A DNA stretch of 64,000 nucleotides from Streptomyces sp. GKU 895 (lineage in GTDB: Bacteria; Actinomycetota; Actinomycetes; Streptomycetales; Streptomycetaceae): the NCBI GenBank assembly GCA_002027195.1, contig MWJO01000028.1, positions 1 to 64,000 of the forward strand, in the 5' to 3' direction. Below are positions 50,901 to 59,389 of the stretch, piece after piece. Position 1 is the stretch's first letter. Each line of letters opens with the position of its first letter. The notes under the pieces were generated by a model. The model was not told where the DNA came from. It saw nothing but the letters and a program-made list of their open reading frames with translations, and ran no database searches. Position numbers and translations under genes: made by a program.

Positions 50901-52531
50901 ATGACCACGGCTGCCCATGCCAGGACCGTCAAGGAACAGACCTTCGACGTCCTGCGCGCGTACGAACTCACCACCCTCTTCAGCAATCCGGGCTCCACCG
51001 AGGTCGGCTTCCTCGCCGACCTGCCGGCCGACATCTCGTTCGTGCTCGGCCTGCACGAGGGCTCGGTCGTCGGAATGGCCTCCGGCAGCGCCCTGGCCAC
51101 CGGTCGTCCGGCGCTCGTCCTGCTGCACACCACCGCCGGATACGGCAACGCGGTCAGCGCCCTCGCCACCGCCCGCGCGAACCGCGCGCCCCTGGTGGTG
51201 ATCGTCGGCCAGCAGGACCGCCGGCATCTGGCCCACGAGCCGTTCCTGGCGGGGAAGTTGGACGGCCTGGCGGGGGATTACCCGGTGTGGCAGCACACGC
51301 CGGCCCGTGCCCAGGACGTGCCCGGTGCCGTGGCCCGCGCCTGGCACGAGGCCCAGGAAGGCCGTGGTCCGGCGGTGGTGGTCGTCCCGATGGACGACTG
51401 GTTCGCCGCGGCCGACGAGGAGGTCGCGCAGGCCGCGCCGCGGGGGCCGGTCGCGGTACGAGGGGGTCGTACGGCCTCCGACGACGCGCTGGCCGCCCTC
51501 GCCGCGCTCCTGGCGGCGGCCGATGCGCCGTGTCTGGTGGCGGGGGCCGGCAACGACACGGCGGACGGCTGGGAGGGTTTGGTCGCGCTGGCAGAGCGCC
51601 TGGACTGCCCGGTCTATCAGGAGCCGTTCGGCGCCGCGCGGGCTTCCCCCAGGACCACCGTCTCTTCGCCGGGCACCTGCCCGCGGTCCGCCCCGCACTG
51701 CGTGAGGTGCTCACGAGGTACGACACGGTCCTCACGGTCGGAGCCGCAGCCTTCCGCCAATACACCTATGCTCCGGGCGACTTCACCGATCCGGGCACCC
51801 GGGTCGCCGTCATCACGGACGATCCGGAGGAGGCCCACCGCAGCCCCGCGGAGCTGGTGCTGCTCGCCGAACCGGCCGACACCGTAAGCCGGTTGGTCCC
51901 GCTGGTGCCCGCCGTCCCGCGTACCTCGACACTGAGCCGGCCGACGACTCCCCCGGCCCCCCCGCGGCCGGTGAGCCTATGCGGGCCGCTCATGTGCTGG
52001 CCGCCCTCGCCGAGCGGCTGGACCCGAAGGCCGTGGTGGTCGAGGAGACCCCCTCCAGCCGCCCGGACCTGCACCGGCTGCTGCCCGCCCCGAGCGCCGC
52101 TCGGCTTCCTGAGCGCGGCCATGGGCGGCTTGGGCTTCGCCATGCCGGCCGCGATCGGCGTCCGCCACGGCGCTCCGGACCGGCCGGTCGTGGCCGTGCT
52201 CGGCGACGGCTCCTCGCTCTACTCGATCCAGGCCCTGTGGAGCGCCGCCCACTACGGCATCGGCGTCCTGTTCGTCGTCCTCGCCAACGGCCGCTACGCG
52301 ATCATGGACCGTCTCTCCGAACGCGAGGGCTCCACCGCCCCGGCCTGGCCCGCGTTCACCGAACTGAGCGTGTCGACCCTCGCCAGGGGCCTGGGCTGCC
52401 CGGCCGAACGGGTCGAGGACCACGCCGCGTTGCTGTCCGCCCTGGACAAGGTCCTGCCGTCACTCGCGGACCGATGTGAGCCGCTCGTGCTCGAAGTCGC
52501 CGTCGAGGCCGACGCCCACTACTCCTCCTGA
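50901..52531 (+). CDS. Benzoylformate-decarboxylase-like ThDP enzyme (three frameshifts)
   Basis: A thiamine-diphosphate enzyme, 543 residues after correction, that would decarboxylate an aromatic 2-oxoacid to the aldehyde. ATG 50901 follows AAAGGGG. The N-terminal domain aligns by eye with Pseudomonas MdlC: FSNPGSTEVGFLADLP (Ser32, Glu34), LHEGSVVGMASG and LLHTTAGYGNAVSAL (His76). The ThDP/Mg motif is GDGSSLYSIQALW with LANGRYAIMD. The MdlC His281 region (FRYHQY) is FRQYTY here, so that His is missing. Indels: G lost at 51640-51642, C lost at 51916-51918, C gained at 52088-52091. Correcting these joins EPFGAARGFPQDHRLFAG, AYLDTEPADDSPG and RAPLGFLSAAMGGLGF. It heads the unit with dehydrogenase and aldehyde dehydrogenase. 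Confidence 0.9.
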
Positions 52532-52556
52532 CTCGCTGATCGGAAGGCACAGACCC

Positions 52557-53498
52557 GTGAAGGTCGTCATCATCGGAGGCGCCGGCGGCATCGGCTCCTC
52601 CGCCGCGTTCAACCTGCTCTCCGCGCAGGGGACGTACGAGATCGTGCTCGTCGACACCCGACCGCACATGATCACCAGTCACACCATGGACCTGGAGAAC
52701 GCCCTCGGCCTCGGCACCACCGCCGACACCGTGCGCGGCGGCACCCCCGAGGACGCCCTCGACGCCGACGTGGTCGTGCTCAGCGCCGCCGTCCCGCTGC
52801 GGCTGAACTCCTCCCGTTCGGTCTTCCTCGCCGACAACGCGCGGATCGTGGAGGAGTGCCTGCGCCCGGTCCGGGAAGCCGGAGCGGACTTCGGCGGTGT
52901 GGTCCTCATGCTCACCAACCCGGTCGACCCACTGCTGACCTGGGTGCACCGGCAGGGCTGGCTGCCCCGCGAGCGGCTGATCGGCTACACCCTCAACGAC
53001 AGCCTCCGGCTGCGCACCGGCATCGCCTTCGCGCTCGGCGTCCCGGTGAAGGACGTCGGCGCCTGGATGCTGGGCGAGCACGGTGAGGGCCAGGTCCCGC
53101 TGTACAGCCGCGTCACCGTCGGCGGCGAGCGGGTCGCCCTCACCGAGGCGCAGCGCACGGTGGCCGAGGAGTACGTGGACACCTGGTACGCCAAGCACGT
53201 CGCCCTCGACTCCGGCCGCACCTCCACCTGGACCACGGGGCTCGGAACCGCCCGCATCATCGAGGCGCTGCACACCGGGTCCGGCACCGTCGTCCCCGCC
53301 TCGGTCGTCCTGGACGGCGAGTACGGCGTGTACGGCGCCAGCCTCACCGTGCCCGTCGAACTGCGGCCCGAAGGCGTGCGCCGCATCGTGACCTGGGACC
53401 TTCCGGCGGAGGAACTGGCCGGAATGAGCCAGGCGGCGGCCAATGTCGAGGCAGCGGCCTCCGAACTCACCGCCCACCACGCGACCCAGCTTTCCTGA
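52557..53498 (+). CDS. Malate/lactate-type 2-hydroxyacid dehydrogenase
   Basis: A 313-residue NAD-dependent dehydrogenase of the lactate/malate family, GTG 52557 after GGAAGG. It has the glycine-rich NAD loop VVIIGGAGGIGSSAAF, DTRPHMITSHTMDLENAL, the mobile-loop Arg region VPLRLNSSRS, TNPVDPLLTW, and the catalytic His in GEHGEGQVPLYS (H175). The substrate loop differs from that of housekeeping malate dehydrogenase. Its place between a benzoylformate-decarboxylase-like gene and an aldehyde dehydrogenase suggests oxidation of a 2-hydroxyacid such as mandelate to the 2-oxoacid, as L-2-hydroxyisocaproate dehydrogenases of this fold can do. Ordinary L-malate or L-lactate remains possible. Confidence 0.88.
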   Translation: MKVVIIGGAGGIGSSAAFNLLSAQGTYEIVLVDTRPHMITSHTMDLENALGLGTTADTVRGGTPEDALDADVVVLSAAVPLRLNSSRSVFLADNARIVEECLRPVREAGADFGGVVLMLTNPVDPLLTWVHRQGWLPRERLIGYTLNDSLRLRTGIAFALGVPVKDVGAWMLGEHGEGQVPLYSRVTVGGERVALTEAQRTVAEEYVDTWYAKHVALDSGRTSTWTTGLGTARIIEALHTGSGTVVPASVVLDGEYGVYGASLTVPVELRPEGVRRIVTWDLPAEELAGMSQAAANVEAAASELTAHHATQLS

Positions 53499-53547
53499 CC
53501 TGGTTCACCGCGTACCGACGACGTTACGTAGCAAGGAGATCATCCCC

Positions 53548-55007
53548 ATGGCCATCGCCCGACACTTGTTCATCGCCGGCAGAGACGTACCCGCTGCCTC
53601 CGGCCGGACCACCGACGACATCAGCCCCTTCACCGGGGAGGTGTACGCCACCGTGGCCGCCGCAGGCCACGACGACGTCGTGCGCGCCGTGGACGCGGCC
53701 CACGCGGCGTTCGAGCAGTGGGCTTCGACGACCCCCTTCGCACGGCGGGCCGTCTTCCTCAAGGCGGCGACCTGCTGGACGGGCGAGGTGACGAGGTCGC
53801 TGACCTCATGGCGCAGGAGGCGGGCGGCACCCGGCCGTGGGCGTACTTCAACGTGGCTCTGGCGGCGAACATCCTGCGCGAGGCGGCGGCGGCCGTCACC
53901 GCACCGCGCGGCGAGGTCCTGAGTGCCCAGGAACCGGGCGCGCTGGGTCTGGCCGTGCGCGAACCACTGGGTGTGGTCGCCGCGTTCGCCCCGTGGAACG
54001 CGCCGGTCATCCTCGGCGTACGGGCGGTCGCGGCGCCCTTGGCCGCCGGCAACACGGTCGTCGTCAAGGCCAGCGAGGACGCGCCGATCGCCTGCGGACT
54101 GCTGGTCGCCGACGTGCTGCGGGAAGCCGGACTGCCGGACGGTGTACTGAACGTCCTCACCAACGCCCGCGAGGACGCCGCCGAGATCGCCGAGACGCTG
54201 ATCGCCGACGAACGGGTACGGGCGGTGAACTTCACCGGCTCCACGCGGGTGGGCCGCATCATCGGCGAACTGGCGGCCCGCCATCTCAAGCCCGCCGTGC
54301 TGGAGTTGGGCGGCAAGAACGCGGTGATCGTGCTGGCCGACGCGGACGTGGACTACGCCGTCGACGCCGTGACCTTCAGCGTGTTCATGAACGCCGGGCA
54401 GATCTGCATGTCCGGCGACCGGATCCTCGTACACGAGTCGGTGGCCGAGGAGTTCACCCAGAAGTTCACCGCCAAGGCGGCCTCGCTCCAGGCCGGCGAT
54501 CCCGGGCATCCGCACACGGTGGTGGGGCCGCTGGTGAGCGCCCAGGCCGCACAGCGGGTCGCCGGGCTGGTGGCGGACGCCGCGGCCAAGGGCGCGAAGG
54601 TTCTCGTCGGTGGCGGCGAACCGGACGGGGCGGTCCACCCGGCGACCGTTCTCACCAACGTGCCGGCGGAGGCGGAACTGTACGCGGCGGAATCCTTCGG
54701 CCCCGTCTGCGTCGTCGAGACGTTCACCGACGACGATGCCGCAGCGGCCCTCGCCAATGACACCGAGCACGGTCTGACCTGCGGCATCATTACCGAGAAC
54801 GCCACTCATGGGCTCACCGTCGCCCGCCGCATCCGCACCGGCATCGTGCACATCAACGACCAGTCGGTGGCCGACGAGCCCCAGGCGCCGTTCGGCGGGG
54901 CGAAGGCATCCGGGTACGGTCGCTTCGGCGGCCGCTGGGGGATCGAGGCGTTCTCCAACACCCGCTGGGTGACCATCGCCACCCAGCAGGCGCACTTCCC
55001 GTTCTGA
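53548..55007 (+). CDS. Benzaldehyde/vanillin-type aldehyde dehydrogenase (frameshift at 53768)
   Basis: A 486-residue NAD(P)-dependent aldehyde dehydrogenase after adding one base. ATG 53548 follows AAGGAG. The N-terminal frame ends RRAVFLKAA; with GGCCGAC instead of GGCGAC at 53766-53771 it continues as DLLDGRGDEVADLMAQE. Motifs: AFAPWNAPV, FTGSTRVGRIIGE, the general base in LELGGKNAV (E253), the nucleophile in NAGQICMSGDR (C287) and ESFGPVCVVE. It resembles benzaldehyde/vanillin dehydrogenases. It would oxidise the aldehyde made by the decarboxylase to the aromatic acid, ending the pathway. Confidence 0.92.
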
Positions 55008-55010
55008 ACC

Positions 55011-55022
55011 ACGGGCGCCCGT
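55011..55022. terminator. Short palindrome after aldehyde dehydrogenase gene
   Basis: ACGGGCGCCCGT, four bases after the stop, is a perfect 12-bp palindrome and may be the end of the catabolic unit. The tiny loop makes this tentative. Confidence 0.35.
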
Positions 55023-55104
55023 CTGCTCGCGTGAGGGACGCTCAGTGGGTTGCCTCGGTGGAGTTGCAGGTCAATGGCGTCCCGTGAGCAGGGAAATGCT
55101 CGGC

Positions 55105-55848
55105 CTACCAGCGGGCGAGAATTGCCTCTGGGACGCTGAAGAGGACACCGCAGTGGGCGCAGTGGGCGTGGCCGAACACGTAGGGAAGTTTGGCTGCGAC
55201 CTCGGGATGCCCATCCGAGAGGGCGCGCGCGTGGAGTCTTGGTAGCAGCCCCTCGGCGGTGGCCAGGTCTCGAGGCTGGAGTGGGATCGTGTCAGCCGGT
55301 GGCCGCTTGAAGTACATCTCGTCGGCGGTGGAGTAGTGGCCGCCCTCTCCGAAGACGATGAAGTTCTCCGAGAAGCATGCCGGGCAGGGGACTTCGTACT
55401 CCTCTCCGTTCACCTGGTCGAGGTGCTCGCCCCAGCCTTCGACTCCCTCGAAGCTGAGCAACGTCGACAGGAGCTGAACGTAGTTCAGGGAGTCACCGGC
55501 CAGGGCGGGGTCACCCAGTGCTTCGTCTGTCAGGGCCAGCAGTTCGGCGATCACGGCAGAGTGGATGACGAAGGGATCCACGACCTCGTCCCGGATGTCG
55601 CGGCTGGCCACGATCTGGCTGGCCAGATACAGCGGCATGCGCCGTTCAGCGAGTGACCACTGCCTGGCCTTCTCCGCCAGTTTCGGCAGGGCAGCGTAGC
55701 TGGCCGAGTAGACGCCACCCTGGTGGTAGAGGCGGGAAGCCAGGGCGTCCCAGCCAGGGTCCCGCGGGTCCGGGCCGACTGCGTCGAGCAGGCCGGGGAT
55801 GTCTTCCGCGGTCCCGTATGCGTGGTGAAGCCGAGACCAGTCCGTCAT
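55105..55848 (-). CDS. Hypothetical protein with two Cys pairs
   Basis: A 247-residue cytoplasmic protein from ATG 55848 (TDWSRLHHAYGTAEDIPGLL). It opens with a helical repeat-like region (WDALASRLYHQGGVYSASYA, PKLAEKA) seen, from memory, in many actinobacterial proteins of unknown role that resemble immunity or scaffold proteins. CPACFSEN and CAHCGVLF, about 75 residues apart, could bind one zinc ion. No enzymatic motif. Its neighbours are unrelated. Confidence 0.72.
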   Translation of the reverse strand: MTDWSRLHHAYGTAEDIPGLLDAVGPDPRDPGWDALASRLYHQGGVYSASYAALPKLAEKARQWSLAERRMPLYLASQIVASRDIRDEVVDPFVIHSAVIAELLALTDEALGDPALAGDSLNYVQLLSTLLSFEGVEGWGEHLDQVNGEEYEVPCPACFSENFIVFGEGGHYSTADEMYFKRPPADTIPLQPRDLATAEGLLPRLHARALSDGHPEVAAKLPYVFGHAHCAHCGVLFSVPEAILARW

Positions 55849-55878
55849 GCGGAGATCTAAGCAGAGAACGATCAGCAC

Positions 55879-56182
55879 GTATCTCAGGGGGCGCTAAACG
55901 GGCGGCTCCAGCGGCAACGATGCGTCGGCATGCGCGAGCTGTGGCGCCAGGCGCCCCGCCAGGGCCGCCGGGTTGAGCACGTCGAGGCGTACGGCGACGC
56001 CTGCGGACCGACGGGACATGACCGGGGCCGTGCGGGGTATCCGGACGGTGCTCAACAGGGGAGGGCCGTGAACGCCTGGGGAGGTCGCAGCGGCCCTCCC
56101 GTCGGATTTCCGCGATGCGGGGTGAGCGGCTGAAGCAGACACGGCCCCCGTGCCCCGATGCCGCGGCCGTCGTTGCCAGGGC
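55879..56182. other. Intergenic region, no supported gene
   Basis: About 300 bases. On the minus strand, 55897-56022 can be read as 41 codons (SRRSAGVAVRLDVLNP...) from an ATG to TAG, but there is no ribosome-binding site or known family, so it is not called. The promoter of the small secreted protein gene at 56183 should lie here. Confidence 0.3.
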
Positions 56183-56419
56183 ATGAAGAAGATCATCACG
56201 CTGACCGCGCTCACCGTCGTCGGCCTCGCCCTCGCCGCCCCCGCCCATGCCGACAACGACAGCAACTTCGGCTCCGGTGTCAACGCCGCCAACAACTGGA
56301 ACTTCAGCGCGGCATCCGTGTGTTTCCAGGAGCTCGCCGTAGTGCCGGTCGGAGGTGCCTGGGACGGCAACACGGTCAACCACTGCGTCAACGGCAACGT
56401 GCTCAACCACACCCCCTGA
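56183..56419 (+). CDS. Small secreted protein
   Basis: A 78-residue exported protein, ATG 56183. The signal peptide (KKIITLTALTVVGLALAAPA) is cleaved near HADND. The mature 55 residues are Asn-rich with two Cys (SVCFQELAVVPVGG and NHCVNGNVLNHT). Size, Asn/Gly content and two Cys recall small surface proteins of streptomycetes such as rodlin-like proteins, but no chaplin domain is present. The ribosome-binding site is weak. Probably secreted to the cell surface; role unknown. Confidence 0.72.
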   Translation: MKKIITLTALTVVGLALAAPAHADNDSNFGSGVNAANNWNFSAASVCFQELAVVPVGGAWDGNTVNHCVNGNVLNHTP

Positions 56420-56869
56420 CGCCACCCCCACCCACGGCCAGGCCGAGAGGCGTCCGGGGCAACCTCTACGGTGTTGCCTCGGACGCAGCTGCCGTCTCGT
56501 CTGCTTCATTCCCGGCGCATCCCCAAGTCGGTGCGGGCGTCGCGTAGTTCGGGGCTGGGCTTGTCGGGTCGGCAGCGTCTTGTTCGAGTGAACGACGGTC
56601 AGCCCCGGCAACTCCTGTCGACGGCTGTGGACGCGGACTGACGCGCCGGCTCCACGGAGTTCGCCCACTACGCCGCGCACTTCGGCTCCTATGACCGGGC
56701 GTACGGGAGCCGCGCGGCCGCATGGGAAAGCGAACGCGCCATCATGCAGGGGCTCCCCGCCGATCAGGAGCCGTGCATGACCCTGCGCGGTTTGGTGAGG
56801 ATCCACGATGACGCCCTGTGACACGGAGGGCGCCGGCCGACAGGCGAACTGGGAAGAGGTGGGCGGGTC
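56420..56869. other. Gene-poor stretch with remnants
   Basis: No intact gene in 450 bases apart from the start-less fragment at 56648-56821. Another protein-like but start-less stretch is read at about 56521-56640 (QRLVRVNDGQPRQLLSTAVD), ending in TGA just before it. The two may be parts of one decayed or frame-broken gene. AGAGGTGGG at 56855-56863 may serve the Nudix-like gene. Confidence 0.35.
56648..56821 (+). pseudogene. C-terminal gene fragment without start
   Basis: The frame from about 56648 to TGA 56819-56821 has clear coding character (FAHYAAHFGSYDRAYGSRAA, WESERAIMQGLPADQEPC, LRGLVRIHDDAL). It begins right after a stop and has no start codon with a ribosome-binding site. It may be the tail of a gene cut by deletion or by a sequencing error. 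Family not recognised. Confidence 0.35.
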
Positions 56870-57250
56870 ATGACGATGGAGCAGACCACCGAGGGCGCGG
56901 TGGACGCGGTCGTGCTCTACGACGGCCGGTTGCTGATGGTGAACGCGGGGGACCACTGGACCTTGCCCTCAGGTGATCCCGAGCCCGCCGAATCGGCGTC
57001 GGCCACCGCGGCGCGCGTGGTGTACGAGCTCACCGGCTACCTCGTCGACGGCTCGACGCCCCTGTCGCAGCAGGGAGCGGAGGCGGCAGGCGCGCGAAGG
57101 GCCGTGGTGTGCCAACTGCTGAGCGAGACCCCATCGGGCGACGCGCGGCTCGAAGCGGACCAGGTCCGCTGGTCCTCGCTCGCGGAGGCGGTCGATGCGG
57201 GGCTTTCCGAGACGGTGCGGGTCTATCTGGAAGGCCACACGCCGGTGTAA
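56870..57250 (+). CDS. Nudix-like protein with degenerate Nudix box
   Basis: A 126-residue protein of Nudix-fold length, ATG 56870. The start (EGAVDAVVLYDGRLLMVN, HWTLPSGDPEPAE) follows the Nudix pattern. The box reads G-x5-E-x7-RVVYELTGY, where the standard form is REUxEExGU. Two of the metal-binding Glu are thus Val and Leu, so pyrophosphatase activity is doubtful and a binding role is possible. Stand-alone gene. Confidence 0.75.
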   Translation: MTMEQTTEGAVDAVVLYDGRLLMVNAGDHWTLPSGDPEPAESASATAARVVYELTGYLVDGSTPLSQQGAEAAGARRAVVCQLLSETPSGDARLEADQVRWSSLAEAVDAGLSETVRVYLEGHTPV

Positions 57251-57437
57251 GCGCCCGAGCACCGGGGCCGGCGGTCGTCCGGGGGTGACGGATCGACGAA
57301 CGTCCCTGCTGCACTGCGCAATGACCGTTGGCAGAGCCCCCCTCTGGAGAGGGGGGCGGCTGAGGGTTACGACGACGCCCGTGTGTGCCGCCGCCCGCTC
57401 GCGAGAGCCGGCCGGGCGGCGTGCGGGAGGGGGCATC

Positions 57438-57812
57438 TCACGGGTTGGAGTGGATGAGATCTCCGATGGACCATGCGCTGACGTCTTTGATCGCGACGCG
57501 GTACATGCCGCCCGTCTCCGGAATCCCGAGGGTGCCCTGCAGGATCCGGGCGAGATGGAAGTGCAGGTGCGTGGGCGCCTCGTTGCGGCCGGACTGGTTT
57601 CCCGGGGCCTTGCGCGCGAAGACGTCCGCGAAGGGGCCGAGACGGTCCGAGTCCTTGAGTACCTCAGCCACCCGCTCCCTCCAGACCGCCTCGGGAGCCA
57701 GCCGGCCGGTGATGACGGCGCCACCGACGACCACGGTCAGCGACATCTGGTTGCTTCCCCCCGTCTCCACCGCGGTGGAGACGGCGACGAGCAGTTCATC
57801 AGGGTTCGACAT
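57438..57812 (-). CDS. gvpU: Gas vesicle accessory protein GvpU-like
   Basis: A 124-residue protein, ATG 57812 (SNPDELLVAVSTAVETGGSN). The pattern SLTVVVGGAVITGRLAPEAVW, then EAPTHLHFHLARIL and GMYRVAIKDVSAWSIGDLI, fits the GvpU family found in actinobacterial gas-vesicle clusters. The rest of a gvp cluster is absent here. Orphan gvpU genes occur, and the nearby hsp20/dnaK/DUF2267 genes are of types that often accompany gvp loci. Function in Streptomyces is unknown. Confidence 0.8.
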   Translation of the reverse strand: MSNPDELLVAVSTAVETGGSNQMSLTVVVGGAVITGRLAPEAVWRERVAEVLKDSDRLGPFADVFARKAPGNQSGRNEAPTHLHFHLARILQGTLGIPETGGMYRVAIKDVSAWSIGDLIHSNP

Positions 57813-58339
57813 GACAGCAGAGCTTATGCGGCTCACCCGTATCCGGCGTAGCTGGGGCTGATGTGGCTGCGCGGACGACGGGCAGGGGCAGCCGAGCGGT
57901 GAGGGCCGGCCGCGGCAGGAACCTCCTTCACCGCAGGAGTGAAATCTGCACTCGCAGAAGTAGAATTTTGCTTCTGACCGGGGTATGCTTCTTGCAGTAC
58001 ACAAGGTCGACGAGATCCGCCAGACACGAACTGGCGGGTGACTGAATACGAAGCAGTACCTGTTCAATCAGTGGTTCAAGGAAGGAACGGAGGAACAGAC
58101 GCCATCAGGATCGCCCGGTCCGGAGCACATACGTGGCCCGGGCACCGCAAGACCCCGGAATGGATGGTGGTCCCCGGTCGAGCAGATGAGATCCCCCCGC
58201 ACCCCCCTCTCTCGAGCCGGGTAGCGGACAACAGAAGGTCGGCACAGCAGTAGAGCCGACAGATGGTGTTGAATTTCCTTCGGGGCCCTGGTGCCGTACG
58301 GCACCAGGGCCCCTCGACACGTTTCAGCAGCGAGGTGGC
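57813..58339. other. Long leader region before MerR gene, possible small transcript
   Basis: Over 500 bases without a convincing protein gene. It includes AGAAGTAGAATTTTGCTTCT (imperfect inverted repeat around 57956-57975), a likely promoter, CCGCCAG/CTGGCGG arms (58017-58023, 58031-58037), GGAGGA near 58088, and a 32-bp perfect palindrome at 58282-58313. A GTG-initiated frame 58038-58253 exists but has no family or ribosome-binding site. The order promoter - body - strong hairpin suggests a small RNA or an attenuated leader. Confidence 0.4.
58282..58313. terminator. 32-bp perfect palindrome, strong hairpin
   Basis: Arms GGGGCCCTGGTGCC and GGCACCAGGGCCCC around GTAC make a perfect 32-bp palindrome, 26 bp upstream of the MerR ATG. 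It can form a 14-bp stem. It is either the terminator of an upstream small transcript or an attenuator in the MerR leader. Confidence 0.7.
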
Positions 58340-58690
58340 ATGACATCGGACAACCCCCTGAATGATCATCTGGACGACGACGACTACCCCGCCTACACGA
58401 TGGGCCGGGCAGCCGAGATGCTCGGCACCACCCCGGCCTTCCTGCGGGCCATCGGCGAGGCGCGTCTGATCACTCCGCTGCGCTCGGAGGGAGGGCACCG
58501 CCGCTACTCCCGCTATCAACTGCGCATCGCCGCGCGCGCCCGGGAGCTCGTCGACAAGGGGACCCCGATCGAGGCCGCGTGCCGCATCATCATCCTCGAG
58601 GACCAGCTCGAGGAAGCCCAGCGCATCAACGCCGCCTACCGCCGTGCCGTCGGCGATTCAGCGGGCCGCGTCGAGTCCGAGTCCGCCTGA
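58340..58690 (+). CDS. MerR-family regulator, HspR-like
   Basis: A 116-residue MerR-type regulator, ATG 58340 after GAGGTGG. The acidic N-terminus leads to the HTH YTMGRAAEMLGTTPAFLRA, wing LRSEGGHRRYSRYQLR, and a C-terminal helix with IEAACRIIILEDQLEEAQRI. No Cys-based effector domain is present. In size and in the last helix it resembles HspR, the repressor of dnaK operons that binds HAIR sites, and three HAIR-like sites lie within 5 kb. It could be their regulator, though it is not in the classical dnaK-grpE-dnaJ-hspR order. Confidence 0.8.
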   Translation: MTSDNPLNDHLDDDDYPAYTMGRAAEMLGTTPAFLRAIGEARLITPLRSEGGHRRYSRYQLRIAARARELVDKGTPIEAACRIIILEDQLEEAQRINAAYRRAVGDSAGRVESESA

Positions 58691-58840
58691 ACGCGCTGCC
58701 TCGCACAGGGGCAGCGGCGGTCAGGACCTGGCAGCGGCCCAGGCCACGACCTTCGACCGGAAGTCCCGACAGCAGGACGGGCAGGCACGAGGCTGTACTC
58801 ACAACGCCGTCTTGCGGTCAACGCAGGGCACTGGAACGGG

Positions 58841-59236
58841 TCAGGTGGGCTGAGGACGGCCGAAGAGCAGGTCGTAGCCGGTGGGAAGCTGGAGCAGGAC
58901 CTGGTCCAGGAGCTCGTGCTCGGCGGCGTCGGCGACAGTGCTGAGGACGGCGCTGACGTCCCAGGCCGCGGTCTGCTCGGTGGCTCCCTCGATCCAGGCC
59001 GCCGTGGCCCGCACGAACCTTTCCGGCGTCAGTGGCTCGGCGCTCTGTAGGGGGTTGAGCAGGATGAGGGCGAATTCGTCCGGCAGGCGCGCCGCCAGGT
59101 GGGCGCGCACCTCGCCGACCAGGTGGGCACCCAGCAGGGCGAGAACCACGCGCGCGGCCCGTTCGGCTTCGTGCTCGGTTTCGTACTCGCCGCGTTCCTT
59201 CACCTGCTTGAGGAAGGCTTCACGTCGCAGGGTCAC
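58841..59236 (-). CDS. DUF2267 protein
   Basis: A 131-residue cytoplasmic protein, GTG 59236 with AAAGGTGG upstream. The family pattern is clear: LRREAFLKQVKERGEYETEHEAERAARVVLALLGAHL, then RLPDEFALILLNP and FVRATAAWIEG (listed separately here). DUF2267 proteins are common near heat-shock and stress genes of actinobacteria, and their biochemical role is unknown. It follows grpE on the same strand by 153 bp and may belong to the heat-shock unit. Confidence 0.82.
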   Translation of the reverse strand: MTLRREAFLKQVKERGEYETEHEAERAARVVLALLGAHLVGEVRAHLAARLPDEFALILLNPLQSAEPLTPERFVRATAAWIEGATEQTAAWDVSAVLSTVADAAEHELLDQVLLQLPTGYDLLFGRPQPT

Positions 59237-59389
59237 CTTGCAACCACCTTTCTTGGTCTCGTGGCTCGGGCGGGGACGAAGGCGGGGCGCGGGGGAGGCA
59301 GGTGCCCGAGCGCGACTCCACGGCCGGCCCGGCGACCTTCGCTCAGAGCGCTGGGCGGGCATGGTCAGCACCGCGTGGGTGGCCTTCGC

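Noticed and set aside
58038-58253. GTG-initiated 71-codon frame in the leader of the MerR gene
   Set aside because: No ribosome-binding site, no recognisable family and mixed composition; treated as part of a leader or small RNA.
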